64,000 nucleotides of DNA from the NCBI GenBank assembly GCA_965246845.1, contig CBDFFR010000012.1, positions 1,116,001 to 1,180,000 on the forward strand, read 5' to 3'. The DNA is from JBBRMW01 sp965246845 (GTDB lineage Bacteria > Chloroflexota > Anaerolineae > Aggregatilineales > UBA2796). The notes beneath the pieces were generated by a model. It ran no database searches, was not told where the DNA came from, and saw nothing but the letters and a program-made list of their open reading frames with translations. A program made the position numbers and the translations under genes. Positions within the stretch are counted from its first letter, which is position 1. The number at the start of each line of letters is the position of its first letter. Shown one piece after another: positions 16,632-24,907 of the stretch.

Positions 16632-17939
16632 TTATGGCTTGCCGAGCATCTCTTCGACAAGGCTTTTCGCACGTTCCAAGCGAATACGATTTTCCTGAAT
16701 CATGACCGCGACGACTTCCGGGATCAGGTCCGGGGGCGCACCTGCCGCGAGCGCAAGCTGGCGTGCGTGCATCTCCATGTGACCGCGCTGAATGCCTTCC
16801 GTCGCGAGCGCCCGCAGCGCCGCCAGATTTTGCGCCAGCCCGACCGAGGCAATGATCTCCGCGAGCGGTCGCGCATCCGGGTTGCCGAGGATTTTCATCG
16901 AGACCTGTGCGCCGGGATGTGAGCGCGTTGCACCGCTGACCGTTCCGACCGCCAGCGGAATATCGATGCTGCCGTGCAGGTCGCCGAAATCATCCTGCCA
17001 CCAGCGCGTCATGCTCGTATAGCGTCCGTGCAGGCCGGCATAGGCGTGCGCGCCCGCTTCCAGCGCCCGCCAGTCGTTCCCGGTCGCGATGCAGACTGCA
17101 TCCATGCCGTTCATCACGCCCTTGTTGTGCGTGGCCGCGCGGTAAGGGTCAGCTTCCGCGAAGGCCGCCGCCTCGACTATCCCGCGCCCAACTTCCGGCC
17201 CGCCGAGCGCCGCCGCCGGGACACGGCACGATGCCTGCGCCCGCCGCCGATCCGTCAGGTTGCTGAGGATGCGCAGCAGGACGCGCCCGCCCGTGATTTC
17301 CGCGATGCGCGGTCCCAACTGTTCACAGACGCTGTTGACGGCATTCGCGCCCATCGCGTCGCGCGTATCCATCACGATATGCACGATCAACATCGGTCCG
17401 GCGCTGGTTTGCATGAGCGGGTGCAATTCGAGATCGCGCACGCCGCCGCCGCGCCGGACGATGCTGCTGGTCGGGTCGTTCGCGGCTTCGATGAGCGCTT
17501 CGCGTTGTTCCCAGACGCGCCCCGCCGCCGCATAGACGTTATCCACATCCAACACCTGTATCTGACCCACCATGATCGGTTCGTCGCTGCTCGTGTGGAA
17601 GCCGCCCCCCTCGCGCACCAGTCGCGCCGCATTGCTGCACGCAGCCACGACGCTCGGTTCTTCCACGACCATCGGGATCAGATAATCCTGCCCGTTGATC
17701 TGGAAGTTCGTCGCGACACCCAACGGCAGCGCGTAGAGGCCGATCACGTTCTCGATCATCTGGTCGGCGCGTTCCAGCGAAAGCCCGTCGCGGGTGAGCA
17801 TTGATTGCTCATCCGGGCTGAGCGCTGCCCATTCTGTGACCAGCGCCACGCGATCCGCGAGCGTCAGCTTGTGAAACCCTGTGATGCGGGAAGACCGCAG
17901 GTTCGGTAGAGTTGTCCTATCGCGCACGTCATCCGTCAT
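16632..17939 (-). CDS. mvaA: HMG-CoA reductase, class II
   Basis: A 435-aa class II (degradative-fold) HMG-CoA reductase, which interconverts HMG-CoA and mevalonate. Catalytic landmarks are ENVIGLYALPLG (Glu), DAMGANAVNSVCE, the Lys motif NKGVMNGMDAVCIATGNDWR, and a C-terminal His in IQRGHMEMHARQLA. Class II enzymes work in the biosynthetic direction in many bacteria; the operon with HMG-CoA synthase supports that. GAGGGG precedes the ATG at 17939. It is the first gene of the minus-strand mevalonate operon, divergent from the polysaccharide kinase-like gene. Confidence 0.95.
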   Translation of the reverse strand: MTDDVRDRTTLPNLRSSRITGFHKLTLADRVALVTEWAALSPDEQSMLTRDGLSLERADQMIENVIGLYALPLGVATNFQINGQDYLIPMVVEEPSVVAACSNAARLVREGGGFHTSSDEPIMVGQIQVLDVDNVYAAAGRVWEQREALIEAANDPTSSIVRRGGGVRDLELHPLMQTSAGPMLIVHIVMDTRDAMGANAVNSVCEQLGPRIAEITGGRVLLRILSNLTDRRRAQASCRVPAAALGGPEVGRGIVEAAAFAEADPYRAATHNKGVMNGMDAVCIATGNDWRALEAGAHAYAGLHGRYTSMTRWWQDDFGDLHGSIDIPLAVGTVSGATRSHPGAQVSMKILGNPDARPLAEIIASVGLAQNLAALRALATEGIQRGHMEMHARQLALAAGAPPDLIPEVVAVMIQENRIRLERAKSLVEEMLGKP

Positions 17940-18047
17940 GGCGTCCCCTCGATACCCTGATTTTCGATGCTGAGAGCGCCCCCGACCATGCCGGACCGCT
18001 CTCAGAAGCTATCAATTTGTGAAAAACGGAACGAAAGAAACGTTCAA

Positions 18048-19232
18048 ATGGTACTCATCAGAACTCGTTTATCCCGCAAATTCTTTCGGAAATGGGCAAT
18101 ATTCATCATCGTGAGTGGTTTTACGGTTGCGGCGCTGGTGCTTGCATTGAATATTAGCAGTGGAACGGCTCAAGCGTTGTTCGGTGAACAATTGAAAATT
18201 GGCTCGCAGGCGCGGGAAGCCAGCATTGCACAGAGTCGCGCGCTAAACCACCTGACAGAATTGAACGAGCAGGTACAGAAAACACAGGATGTTGATGTTT
18301 TGCGCACCATAAACGGGCAACGCTTGAACGAAATGGCCGATCTCATCGCACATCAATCCTCTGTAGACGGTCTGCGGTCGGCGGAGGAACAGTCGCGTGA
18401 AGCACTTGAAAGATACAACCAGAGTGTACTCCTATCGGGGGTGATTGCGCTGGCAGGCGGCGCGGCACTCGGAACCGCGTTCGCGTACCGTCTCGAATAC
18501 CGCGATGTGGCGTTCCGCACGCCGCGACAGGTCGAGCAGGCGTTGGAGGCGCAGGTTCTCGCCAGTTTGCCGCCGTTGCGCGGTATCGAGGACAAGCGCA
18601 TCCATCTCGCATCCGACTTCGCGGAGCCATACCGCACCCTTGCAGCGCGCCTGTTCCCCGCCGATGGGTCCCCGGAAAAGCGGCTGCTGATCACCAGCCC
18701 GGAGCCGACCGAAGGCAAGAGCCTGACCGCCGCAAACCTCGCGCTGGCGCTCATTGAGGCTGGGAACCGGGTACTCCTGATCGATGCAAACCTGCGTGCG
18801 CCGACGCTGCATCGGCTCTTCAAGCTGACCAACCGCGATGGGCTGGCGAATTTGCTGTATCAATACAATGAAGGTATGGGCAGCCAAATCGAAGGTTTCA
18901 TTGAAAGCTACGTGCGCCCGACAGATGCAGCCGGGCTGTCTATCCTGACCAGTGGACCGCTCCCAGCCAACCCGTCCGATTTGCTCGGCCTCGCGAAACT
19001 TGGTTCGTTACTGCGCGCATTGGCAGCCCATTACGATCTCGTCATTGTGGATTCTGCCGCGCTGCTCGATACACCAGATGCTTTGCCGCTGGTTGCCGCC
19101 TGTGACCGGGTGCTGCTCGTCATTGATTCCCGGCGAACACGGCGGCGTGCGGCGTTGCAAGCAAAGCAGCTTATCCGGGGCGCGGGCGGGCGGCTCGCAG
19201 GGGCGGCCTTCAACCGGGCGGTCAGGCTATAA
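18048..19232 (+). CDS. membrane-anchored BY-kinase-like protein (CpsD/Wzc type), degenerate
   Basis: A 394-aa protein with two hydrophobic segments (about residues 17-37 and 126-146) around a short coiled-coil-like region, a miniature of the Wzz chain-length domain. A ParA/BY-kinase ATPase domain follows. Walker A is EPTEGKSLTAANLA and Walker A-prime is LLIDANLRAP, where the usual second Asp is Asn. Walker B reads LVIVDSAALLD. No C-terminal tyrosine cluster is present. Role in polysaccharide export control is inferred; kinase activity is doubtful. The ATG at 18048 lacks a strong ribosome site. Confidence 0.65.
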   Translation: MVLIRTRLSRKFFRKWAIFIIVSGFTVAALVLALNISSGTAQALFGEQLKIGSQAREASIAQSRALNHLTELNEQVQKTQDVDVLRTINGQRLNEMADLIAHQSSVDGLRSAEEQSREALERYNQSVLLSGVIALAGGAALGTAFAYRLEYRDVAFRTPRQVEQALEAQVLASLPPLRGIEDKRIHLASDFAEPYRTLAARLFPADGSPEKRLLITSPEPTEGKSLTAANLALALIEAGNRVLLIDANLRAPTLHRLFKLTNRDGLANLLYQYNEGMGSQIEGFIESYVRPTDAAGLSILTSGPLPANPSDLLGLAKLGSLLRALAAHYDLVIVDSAALLDTPDALPLVAACDRVLLVIDSRRTRRRAALQAKQLIRGAGGRLAGAAFNRAVRL

Positions 19233-19233
19233 T
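19228..19233 (+). promoter_or_regulatory. candidate -10 element, possibly leaderless
   Basis: TATAAT at 19228-19233 lies 8 nt upstream of the hydrolase ATG at 19242, within the end of the preceding gene. Transcription from it would begin at or next to the start codon. No clear -35 seen. Confidence 0.3.
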
Positions 19234-19241
19234 CAGTTTCA

Positions 19242-20081
19242 ATGAACACTCAAAGCATAGCTTCCCCCTCACTACTGCGCGTCCTGCCGGAACGCGAAGG
19301 CTTCTCGATGCCCGGCAAAGCGCCCGCGTGTCTGCTCCTGCACGGCTTCACCGGGTCGCCGCTTGAAATGCGGACGCTTGCGGACGCGATTCATGACCAG
19401 CTTGGCTACGCGGTTTCGGTTCCGCTGTGGCCGGGGCATGGTGGGCTGCCGAACTTGCTGGAAGCGATGGATGAAGACGCGCTGCTCGCTGCCGGACGCG
19501 CTGCGCTGGCCGTCGCGCGCGAACAGCACAGCCGGGTTGTGGTTATCGGGTTCTCGATGGGCGCGGCAATCATGGCGCGGCTTGTCGCGGAACGGCCACC
19601 CGCCGCTTTCATCATGCTCGCGCCGATGCTGCAAATCCGCAACCCGCTCGTTGCCGTCGCGGGGGTCGCGCGCCGCGCCGCACCTTATTTCTACCCGCTC
19701 AAGGCCGCAAGTATCGACAACGTGCGCAAGGAAACCAGCGCTTTCGACCTGGCACTCGATCTGGAGGACCCGGCGGTCCTCAAGCAGATCAAGGGTGAGG
19801 TACGCTTTCCCGTCGCGGCGTTAGCCGAACTGCAGCGTTTGCAGGTTGCTGCCCGCAAAACCGCAGGGCAAATCCGTACCCCAACGCTGATTGCTCAGGG
19901 CAACCTGGACTTGACACTCGACCCGGCGGGCGCACGGCGCTTCTTCGCGCGCCTTGCCGCGACGGATAAGCAATATATCAATCTGCCAGGTGCAGATCAC
20001 GACATCGTTATGCCAACCAATCGCGGCCACCGCCAGATGATCGAAAGCATGATCGACTGGTTACGCAACCACTTCGGATAA
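19242..20081 (+). CDS. alpha/beta hydrolase, carboxylesterase-like
   Basis: A 279-aa serine hydrolase. HGFTG (residues about 29-33) supplies the oxyanion hole, the nucleophile elbow is GFSMG (about 105-109), a likely acid is Asp in IAQGNLDLTLDP, and the His is in LPGADHDIVM. It resembles thermostable carboxylesterases (Est30 type) and monoacylglycerol lipases; the true substrate is unknown. It starts 9 nt after the kinase-like gene without a clear ribosome site, consistent with a leaderless message or coupling. Confidence 0.8.
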   Translation: MNTQSIASPSLLRVLPEREGFSMPGKAPACLLLHGFTGSPLEMRTLADAIHDQLGYAVSVPLWPGHGGLPNLLEAMDEDALLAAGRAALAVAREQHSRVVVIGFSMGAAIMARLVAERPPAAFIMLAPMLQIRNPLVAVAGVARRAAPYFYPLKAASIDNVRKETSAFDLALDLEDPAVLKQIKGEVRFPVAALAELQRLQVAARKTAGQIRTPTLIAQGNLDLTLDPAGARRFFARLAATDKQYINLPGADHDIVMPTNRGHRQMIESMIDWLRNHFG

Positions 20082-20087
20082 ACAACC

Positions 20088-20954
20088 ATGCCAGATTACA
20101 CGATCCGCGCACTCGAAACGCACAACGATTATCACCTCGCAGAGGAAGCTCAGCGCGTCATCTGGGACATGACCGACGAATTGGCCGTCGTGCCGCTGCA
20201 CGTCCTGATCACTGCGCAGAAGAATGGTGGTCTGGTCGCGGGTGCATTCGATGACAACGGGCGAATGGCCGGGATGCTCTTCGGCTTCGCCGGGATCAGC
20301 GCAAGCGGCAGGATCAAGCACTGCTCGCACCTGATGGGCGTGCTGCCTGAACTGCGCCGTACCAAACTAGGCGAAGCGCTCAAGCGATACCAGCGCGAGT
20401 ACGTCCTCGCGCTGGGTGTGGACCTGATCACATGGACCTTCGACCCGCTCGAAGGCGTGAACGCGAACCTCAATATCGGCAAGCTGCGCGCCGTCGCGCG
20501 GACGTATTATCCCAATTTATACGAGACGATGCTCGATACGCTCAACGGCGGCATCCCGACGGACCGCTTCGAGGTGGAATGGTGGGTCGCGCATCCGCGC
20601 GTTACCGCGCCGAACAACGCACGCGCAGACATCGAAGCGCTGCTCGCGGATGGCGCGCTGCTGATCAACCCCGCAGAGTATGGCGGCTCGCACATCCCCT
20701 CACCGGGCGCGATCCACCAAATCGAAGCGGACCGACCACCGCGCGTTATCCTTGTCGAGATTCCGGCGGTGTATCAGGCAATCAAGCAGCAATCATTGGA
20801 ACTGGCGTTGATGTGGCGCTATCACAGCCGCGCGATTTTCCAGATGCTATTCGCGCTTGGCTTTGCCGTAACGGATTTCATCAGCACCAGCCGCGCCGCC
20901 GACCGCCGGAATTTTTACGTTCTGGAACGCGCCGTGCCGCTTTTGGAGACCTGA
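20088..20954 (+). CDS. GNAT-family acetyltransferase-like protein
   Basis: A 288-aa predicted N-acetyltransferase of the COG3375 kind. The N-terminal half has the GNAT pattern: GLVAGAFDDNGRMAGMLFGF as the beta-strand pair, HLMGVLPELRRTKLGEALKR as the CoA-binding loop, and ITWTFDPLEGVNANLNIGKL. The C-terminal half (about 160-288) is specific to the group (PRVILVEIPAVYQAIKQQ). Substrate unknown. It starts 6 nt after the hydrolase stop, so the two are probably one transcript. Confidence 0.75.
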   Translation: MPDYTIRALETHNDYHLAEEAQRVIWDMTDELAVVPLHVLITAQKNGGLVAGAFDDNGRMAGMLFGFAGISASGRIKHCSHLMGVLPELRRTKLGEALKRYQREYVLALGVDLITWTFDPLEGVNANLNIGKLRAVARTYYPNLYETMLDTLNGGIPTDRFEVEWWVAHPRVTAPNNARADIEALLADGALLINPAEYGGSHIPSPGAIHQIEADRPPRVILVEIPAVYQAIKQQSLELALMWRYHSRAIFQMLFALGFAVTDFISTSRAADRRNFYVLERAVPLLET

Positions 20955-20970
20955 AGCGCCTTCTAAAACT

Positions 20971-21000
20971 TTGCTAAAACATGCAAAAAAACTGTATAAG
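20971..21000 (+). promoter_or_regulatory. candidate promoter of the five-repeat secreted protein
   Basis: TTGCTA at 20971-20976 and TATAAG at 20995-21000 with an 18-nt A-rich spacer. The leader to the ATG at 21075 is about 65 nt. Assigned by eye. Confidence 0.4.
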
Positions 21001-21074
21001 ATGATTGATTCTTAACCCAAGTTCATTTATTCTTGCCTATGACTTTGCAGACACACATTTTTTGAGGAGAGAAC

Positions 21075-21866
21075 ATGCCCACACGCATTATTCGCCGCGC
21101 GACACTCCTGCTTGCAATCGCGCTGCTCTTCGTAAGCAGCCTTGCGGCGGCCACGAAAGTTTCCGCAGCGCGCGACCTGACTAGCGACGCAGCCCAAACG
21201 ACGCCAACCGTCTCTGACAACACAATCAAGTGGGTCACGCTCGGACCCGATGACTCGTATGTCATCCTTGTGGGCAAAAACGGCTATTCGGCCTACAACG
21301 TCTCGACCAAACTGACCGCCGCCCTCAAGAAGCTCAACGGCGACGAAGAGGAGATCAAGTCGGTTACGCTTGCAGCCGATGGCGGCTGGGTCATCATTTA
21401 CAACGTCAACAGCGCAATGTGGGGCGGTATCCCGCAAGAAGTCGCCGATAAAATTACACAACTCAGCAATGATAACAGCGAACTCTCGCAGGTAGCGTTC
21501 ACCTTCGATGGCGGCTGGCTTGTTACTTTCGACAAGAACGGCTACTCGGCGACGGGCATTCCGAAGACCGCGATTACCAAACTAAAGGATGCGAATACCA
21601 AAGACCGCGTGGTCACGCAGGTATCGTTTACTGAAGGCGGTGATTGGGTCATTCTCTATGATAGTAACGGTTTTTATTACACAGAGGGCATCCCCTCAGC
21701 CACACTTGATGTTCTGAATGAATACAACGGTGCGGGACATTACATCTTCTCAGTCGCGTTCGGTCCAAACGATACCTGGGTTGTTGTCACCGATAAAAAC
21801 GTGGACTGGAGCGATAACGTCTCCACGAAACTCGACGAGAAGCTGCGCGAACTGCTCAAAGGTTAA
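21075..21866 (+). CDS. secreted protein of five 43-residue tandem repeats
   Basis: A 263-aa protein with a clear signal peptide (MPTRIIRR, hydrophobic LLAIALLFVSSLAA, then ATKVSAARD). From residue 51 the chain is five consecutive repeats of 43, 43, 43, 44 and 40 residues. Each begins with a pattern like IKxVTL, then DGGWVIxY, then NGYSATGIP, then a helix such as KTAITKLKD. The alternation of two strands and a helix in each unit is unlike classic WD40. Family not recognised. GAGGAG lies 8 nt before the ATG, and a terminator follows at 21900, so it is a single-gene unit. Confidence 0.75.
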   Translation: MPTRIIRRATLLLAIALLFVSSLAAATKVSAARDLTSDAAQTTPTVSDNTIKWVTLGPDDSYVILVGKNGYSAYNVSTKLTAALKKLNGDEEEIKSVTLAADGGWVIIYNVNSAMWGGIPQEVADKITQLSNDNSELSQVAFTFDGGWLVTFDKNGYSATGIPKTAITKLKDANTKDRVVTQVSFTEGGDWVILYDSNGFYYTEGIPSATLDVLNEYNGAGHYIFSVAFGPNDTWVVVTDKNVDWSDNVSTKLDEKLRELLKG

Positions 21867-21899
21867 ACAACTGATCGCCTCTCCGTAACTGTTACGTTG

Positions 21900-21929
21900 C
21901 CCGGTTCAAAATGAGCCGGGTATTTTTTT
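21900..21929 (+). terminator. rho-independent terminator
   Basis: A hairpin with CCCGG/CCGGG arms extended by TCA/TGA (9 bp including one wobble), loop AAA, followed by TATTTTTTT. It ends the five-repeat secreted protein gene. Confidence 0.85.
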
Positions 21930-21940
21930 GTCGTTTCCCA

Positions 21941-22987
21941 TTACAAAATCAGCATCGCATCGCCGAGACTGTAAAATCGATAGCCGTCTCGTTTGGCGAT
22001 TTCATAAGCGTTCATGATCTGCTCGCGTGTTGCGAACGCGCTAACGAGCATGAGCAGCGTCGATTGCGGCAGATGAAAATTGGTGATCATCGCATCCACC
22101 ACGCGGAATTTATCGCCGGGTCGAATGAACAAATCGGTTTGCTGCGCAATAGCGACGACAGGCCGCCATGCGCAAACATCCGCGCCCGCCTCTCCTGCGG
22201 AACGGATCGCGGCGGTTTCGAGCGTCCGCACTGAAGTCGTACCGACCGCAACAACGCGACCGCCGCGCAGCTTCACCTCATTAACGCGCCGCGCTTCTTC
22301 GGGCTTGAGTTCGGCGTATTCGGCGTGCAGCTTGTGCGCTTCGAGTTGCTCCGCGCGCACGGGCTGGAACGTGCCGGGTCCGACATGCAGCGTCACATAA
22401 ATCAGATCGACGCCTTTTTCCTGTAGCGCGAGCAGCAGTTCCGGCGTGAAGTGCAATCCGGCGGTTGGCGCGGCAACGGAGCCGGGGACGCGCGCATACA
22501 CGGTCTGGTAGCGCTCCGGGTCTGGTAGCGCCTCGTGTATATAGGGCGGCAGCGGCGTTTCGCCAAGCGCGCTGAGGTGCGGCTCTATCGGTTCGGAGAA
22601 GCGCACGACGCGCTGCGACCCCTCGCGCTCTTCGGTAATTTCCGCCGTGATTGCATCGGTTAGCCGCACCTGCGCGCCTGTAAACATGCGCCTGCCGCCG
22701 ACCATCGCCAGCCAGTGTAGATCGTCGATTCGCTCCAGCAGGAAAATTTCCACGACGCCGCCCGTCGCGAGTTTGGTCCCATGCAGCCGCGCCGGGATTA
22801 CGCGCGTCTGGTTGAGAACGAGCGCATCACCGGGTCGCAGGTATTCAAGCACGTTGCGGAAGATGCGATGTTCGATCTCGCTGGAGTCGCGATGCAGGAC
22901 CAGCAGGCGCGAGGAGTCGCGCGGTTCAACGGCGCTCTGCGCGATGAATTGCGGCGGTAAATCGTAATCAAATTCACTGGTCTGCAT
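21941..22987 (-). CDS. queA: S-adenosylmethionine:tRNA ribosyltransferase-isomerase
   Basis: A 348-aa enzyme that transfers the ribosyl part of SAM to 7-aminomethyl-7-deazaguanine in tRNA, making epoxyqueuosine. The N-terminus FDYDLPPQFIAQSAVEPRDSSRLLVL is diagnostic, followed by DALVLNQTRVIPARL, AGLHFTPELL, HVGPGTFQPVRAE and TNFHLPQSTLLMLVSAF. The ATG at 22987 gives the standard N-terminus; a longer frame to 23038 is unlikely. Its start lies 14 nt inside the end of the metal permease gene, so it is the last gene of that transcript. Confidence 0.96.
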   Translation of the reverse strand: MQTSEFDYDLPPQFIAQSAVEPRDSSRLLVLHRDSSEIEHRIFRNVLEYLRPGDALVLNQTRVIPARLHGTKLATGGVVEIFLLERIDDLHWLAMVGGRRMFTGAQVRLTDAITAEITEEREGSQRVVRFSEPIEPHLSALGETPLPPYIHEALPDPERYQTVYARVPGSVAAPTAGLHFTPELLLALQEKGVDLIYVTLHVGPGTFQPVRAEQLEAHKLHAEYAELKPEEARRVNEVKLRGGRVVAVGTTSVRTLETAAIRSAGEAGADVCAWRPVVAIAQQTDLFIRPGDKFRVVDAMITNFHLPQSTLLMLVSAFATREQIMNAYEIAKRDGYRFYSLGDAMLIL

Positions 22988-23882
22988 GGGCGGCTCTCGC
23001 ACGGACGACACTCCAGACGATACCACGTCCCGGCGCAAAGAGGTACGCGAGGATGAACAGCGCGGTCATCGTCAGGACAATCGCGGCACTTGTCGGCAGG
23101 CGTAGGTGATAGGCAATCCACAATCCGAACACGCTTGAGCCTGCGCAAATTGCCGCGCTCACGAACATCAATCGCGCCATGCGTTTGGTGAGCAGGTAGG
23201 CAGTCGCGGCGGGCGTGACGAGCATCGCCGTAATGAGAATTGCACCAACGAATTGAATCGCAAGCACAGCGGTTGCGGCGAGCATAATCAATAACAGGTA
23301 GCGGAAGCCTTCGACCGGATAGCGGAGCGTGCTGCCGAGGACCGGATCGAACGAGGTAATCACGAGTTCCTTATAAAACAGCCGGACGACGATAAGCAAC
23401 ACACCGCCGACCACGAGCAGCAGCACCAGATCGCCGTTCTGGATGCCGAGGATATTTCCGAGCAGCAGTTCTTCGATGCCGCCGCTGCCCTTGCGTGCAG
23501 CACTGAGGATCGCGAGGCCAAGCGCGACGGAAGCCGTCAGCACGATCCCGATGGCAATATCCTCGCGGATGCGCCCGCCGCGCGTGAAGAAGCCAATCAG
23601 CAGCGCCGCGCCGACGCCCGCCAGCATCGCGCCGAGCGCAAGCGGTCCGTGTACGCCGCCGCTAAGGTAGGCGACCGCGACCCCCGGCACGACGGCATGA
23701 CTCAACGCATCCGCGAAGAAGGCCATCCCGCGCACGACGACGAACGCGCCAACGACGCCCGCCACAATGCCGAGCATGAGCGCCATGAGCGCCGCGCGCT
23801 GCATGAACGCATAACCGAACGGCCTGCAGATGAGTTCAAACAGCGCGGTCCCTTCGGCACAAACCTGCGTCACGGGCAGCAC
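22974..23882 (-). CDS. metal ABC transporter permease (ZnuB/MntB-like)
   Basis: A 302-aa integral membrane protein of the ABC-3 family (zinc/manganese/iron importers), with about eight hydrophobic segments. Family signatures: VVVRGMAFFADALSHAVVPGVAVAYL near the N-terminus and FVGAILITAMLVTPAATAYLL in the second half. The start is GTG at 23882, overlapping the ATPase gene by 13 nt. A periplasmic metal-binding protein is not encoded next to it in this window. The metal cannot be determined from the permease alone. Confidence 0.88.
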   Translation of the reverse strand: MLPVTQVCAEGTALFELICRPFGYAFMQRAALMALMLGIVAGVVGAFVVVRGMAFFADALSHAVVPGVAVAYLSGGVHGPLALGAMLAGVGAALLIGFFTRGGRIREDIAIGIVLTASVALGLAILSAARKGSGGIEELLLGNILGIQNGDLVLLLVVGGVLLIVVRLFYKELVITSFDPVLGSTLRYPVEGFRYLLLIMLAATAVLAIQFVGAILITAMLVTPAATAYLLTKRMARLMFVSAAICAGSSVFGLWIAYHLRLPTSAAIVLTMTALFILAYLFAPGRGIVWSVVRARAAHADQ

Positions 23883-24667
23883 TGGTCCGTGAGCATGATC
23901 AACTGCTGATCCGCGTTCCAGATTGCGATTTGACCACCGAAGGCAGGCGCCAAGATTTCCGGGCGGAAAACCTGGGCGGGTGTGCCATAGGCGACCGCGC
24001 GGCGGTTGAGGACGAGCAGTTCATCGAAATGTTGCGCGACGGTATTCAGATCGTGCGTGGCGACGAGCGCAGTCACGCCTTCGGATTGCAAACTGTCCAG
24101 AATGCTGAAGAGCGTATGCTGCGAAGGGTGGTCTACGCCCGTGAACGGCTCATCGAGCAGCAGGATATGCGCCCCCTGTGCCAGCGCCCGCGCGATGAAG
24201 ACGCGCCGCTTCTGGCCGCCGGAGAGTTCGCCGATTTGCCGCCGCGCAAGGTCAGCCATGCCCACACGATCCAGCGCCACCCGCGCCAGTTCGCGGTGCT
24301 GCCTGCCGGGGAGCCGCAGCCAGCCGACGCGACGCGCCAGTCCCATCACGACGACATCCAGCACGGACACCGGGAATGTCCAATCGACATCTTCACTTTG
24401 CGGAACGTAGGCCGCCTGTTGGCGCGCAACATCGCTGCGCTCGCCATTGATACAGATTTCGCCCGTGCGCAGCGGCAACAGCCCGACAATCGCGCGGAAG
24501 AGAGTCGATTTGCCTGCGCCGTTGGGACCAATCAGCGCGACCCGTTTGCCCTTCGCGACGCGGAAGGACACGTCTTCGATGGCGAGTTTGCCATTGTAGC
24601 CCGCGCTAACCCTTTGCACATCGAGCGCGTAGGAACCGCTTACGGGGTTGATTTGAATATCCGGCAT
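23870..24667 (-). CDS. metal ABC transporter ATPase (ZnuC/MntA-like)
   Basis: A 265-aa ATPase that powers the adjacent metal permease. Walker A is GPNGAGKSTLF, the ABC signature is LSGGQKRRVFIARAL, Walker B is ILLLDEPFTGVD, and the switch His is in VATHDLN. The ATG at 24667 (MPDIQINPVSG) was chosen; a GTG at 24676 is in frame. A Fur-like inverted repeat lies 13-27 nt upstream, so expression is probably metal-controlled. Confidence 0.92.
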   Translation of the reverse strand: MPDIQINPVSGSYALDVQRVSAGYNGKLAIEDVSFRVAKGKRVALIGPNGAGKSTLFRAIVGLLPLRTGEICINGERSDVARQQAAYVPQSEDVDWTFPVSVLDVVVMGLARRVGWLRLPGRQHRELARVALDRVGMADLARRQIGELSGGQKRRVFIARALAQGAHILLLDEPFTGVDHPSQHTLFSILDSLQSEGVTALVATHDLNTVAQHFDELLVLNRRAVAYGTPAQVFRPEILAPAFGGQIAIWNADQQLIMLTDQCCP

Positions 24668-24679
24668 CGTTTGCACACT

Positions 24680-24694
24680 TGATACAGAGTATCA
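24680..24694. promoter_or_regulatory. Fur/Zur-family-like operator
   Basis: TGATACAGAGTATCA is a near-perfect 7-1-7 inverted repeat (13 of 14 arm positions pair) resembling the TGATAAT-N-ATTATCA consensus of Fur-family boxes. It lies immediately upstream of the metal ABC ATPase start, where a repressor would block transcription. Which family member (Fur, Zur or Mur) binds is unknown. Confidence 0.55.
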
Positions 24695-24745
24695 GTAAGT
24701 GTAGCAATACGGGGGTAATTGGTCAATCCACAAAGCGAATCGCGA

Positions 24746-24852
24746 GCGGACCGATGGGTCCGCCCGAAATTGCAAATGGGTCGGGCGAGCCGCGACCTAT
24801 ACACCGGAGCGCGAACGTCTTCGTAGGGGCGGACCCGTGTGTCCGCCCCTAC
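24746..24852. repeat. intergenic hairpin repeat, copy 1
   Basis: Three neighbouring hairpins: 24746-24763 (GCGGACC/GGTCCGC), 24778-24797 (GGTCGGGC...CGCGACC) and 24823-24852 (arms GTAGGGGCGGAC/GTCCGCCCCTAC, 12 bp perfect). The last two flank a TACACCGGAGCGCG core also found, inverted, in copy 4. It fills the space between the divergent metal transporter and aminotransferase genes. Confidence 0.7.
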
Positions 24853-24907
24853 TTGCCACGCAGGACGCGGTTGGGTAGAGTTGCGCGCTCGATATTCAGG
24901 AGCCGCC

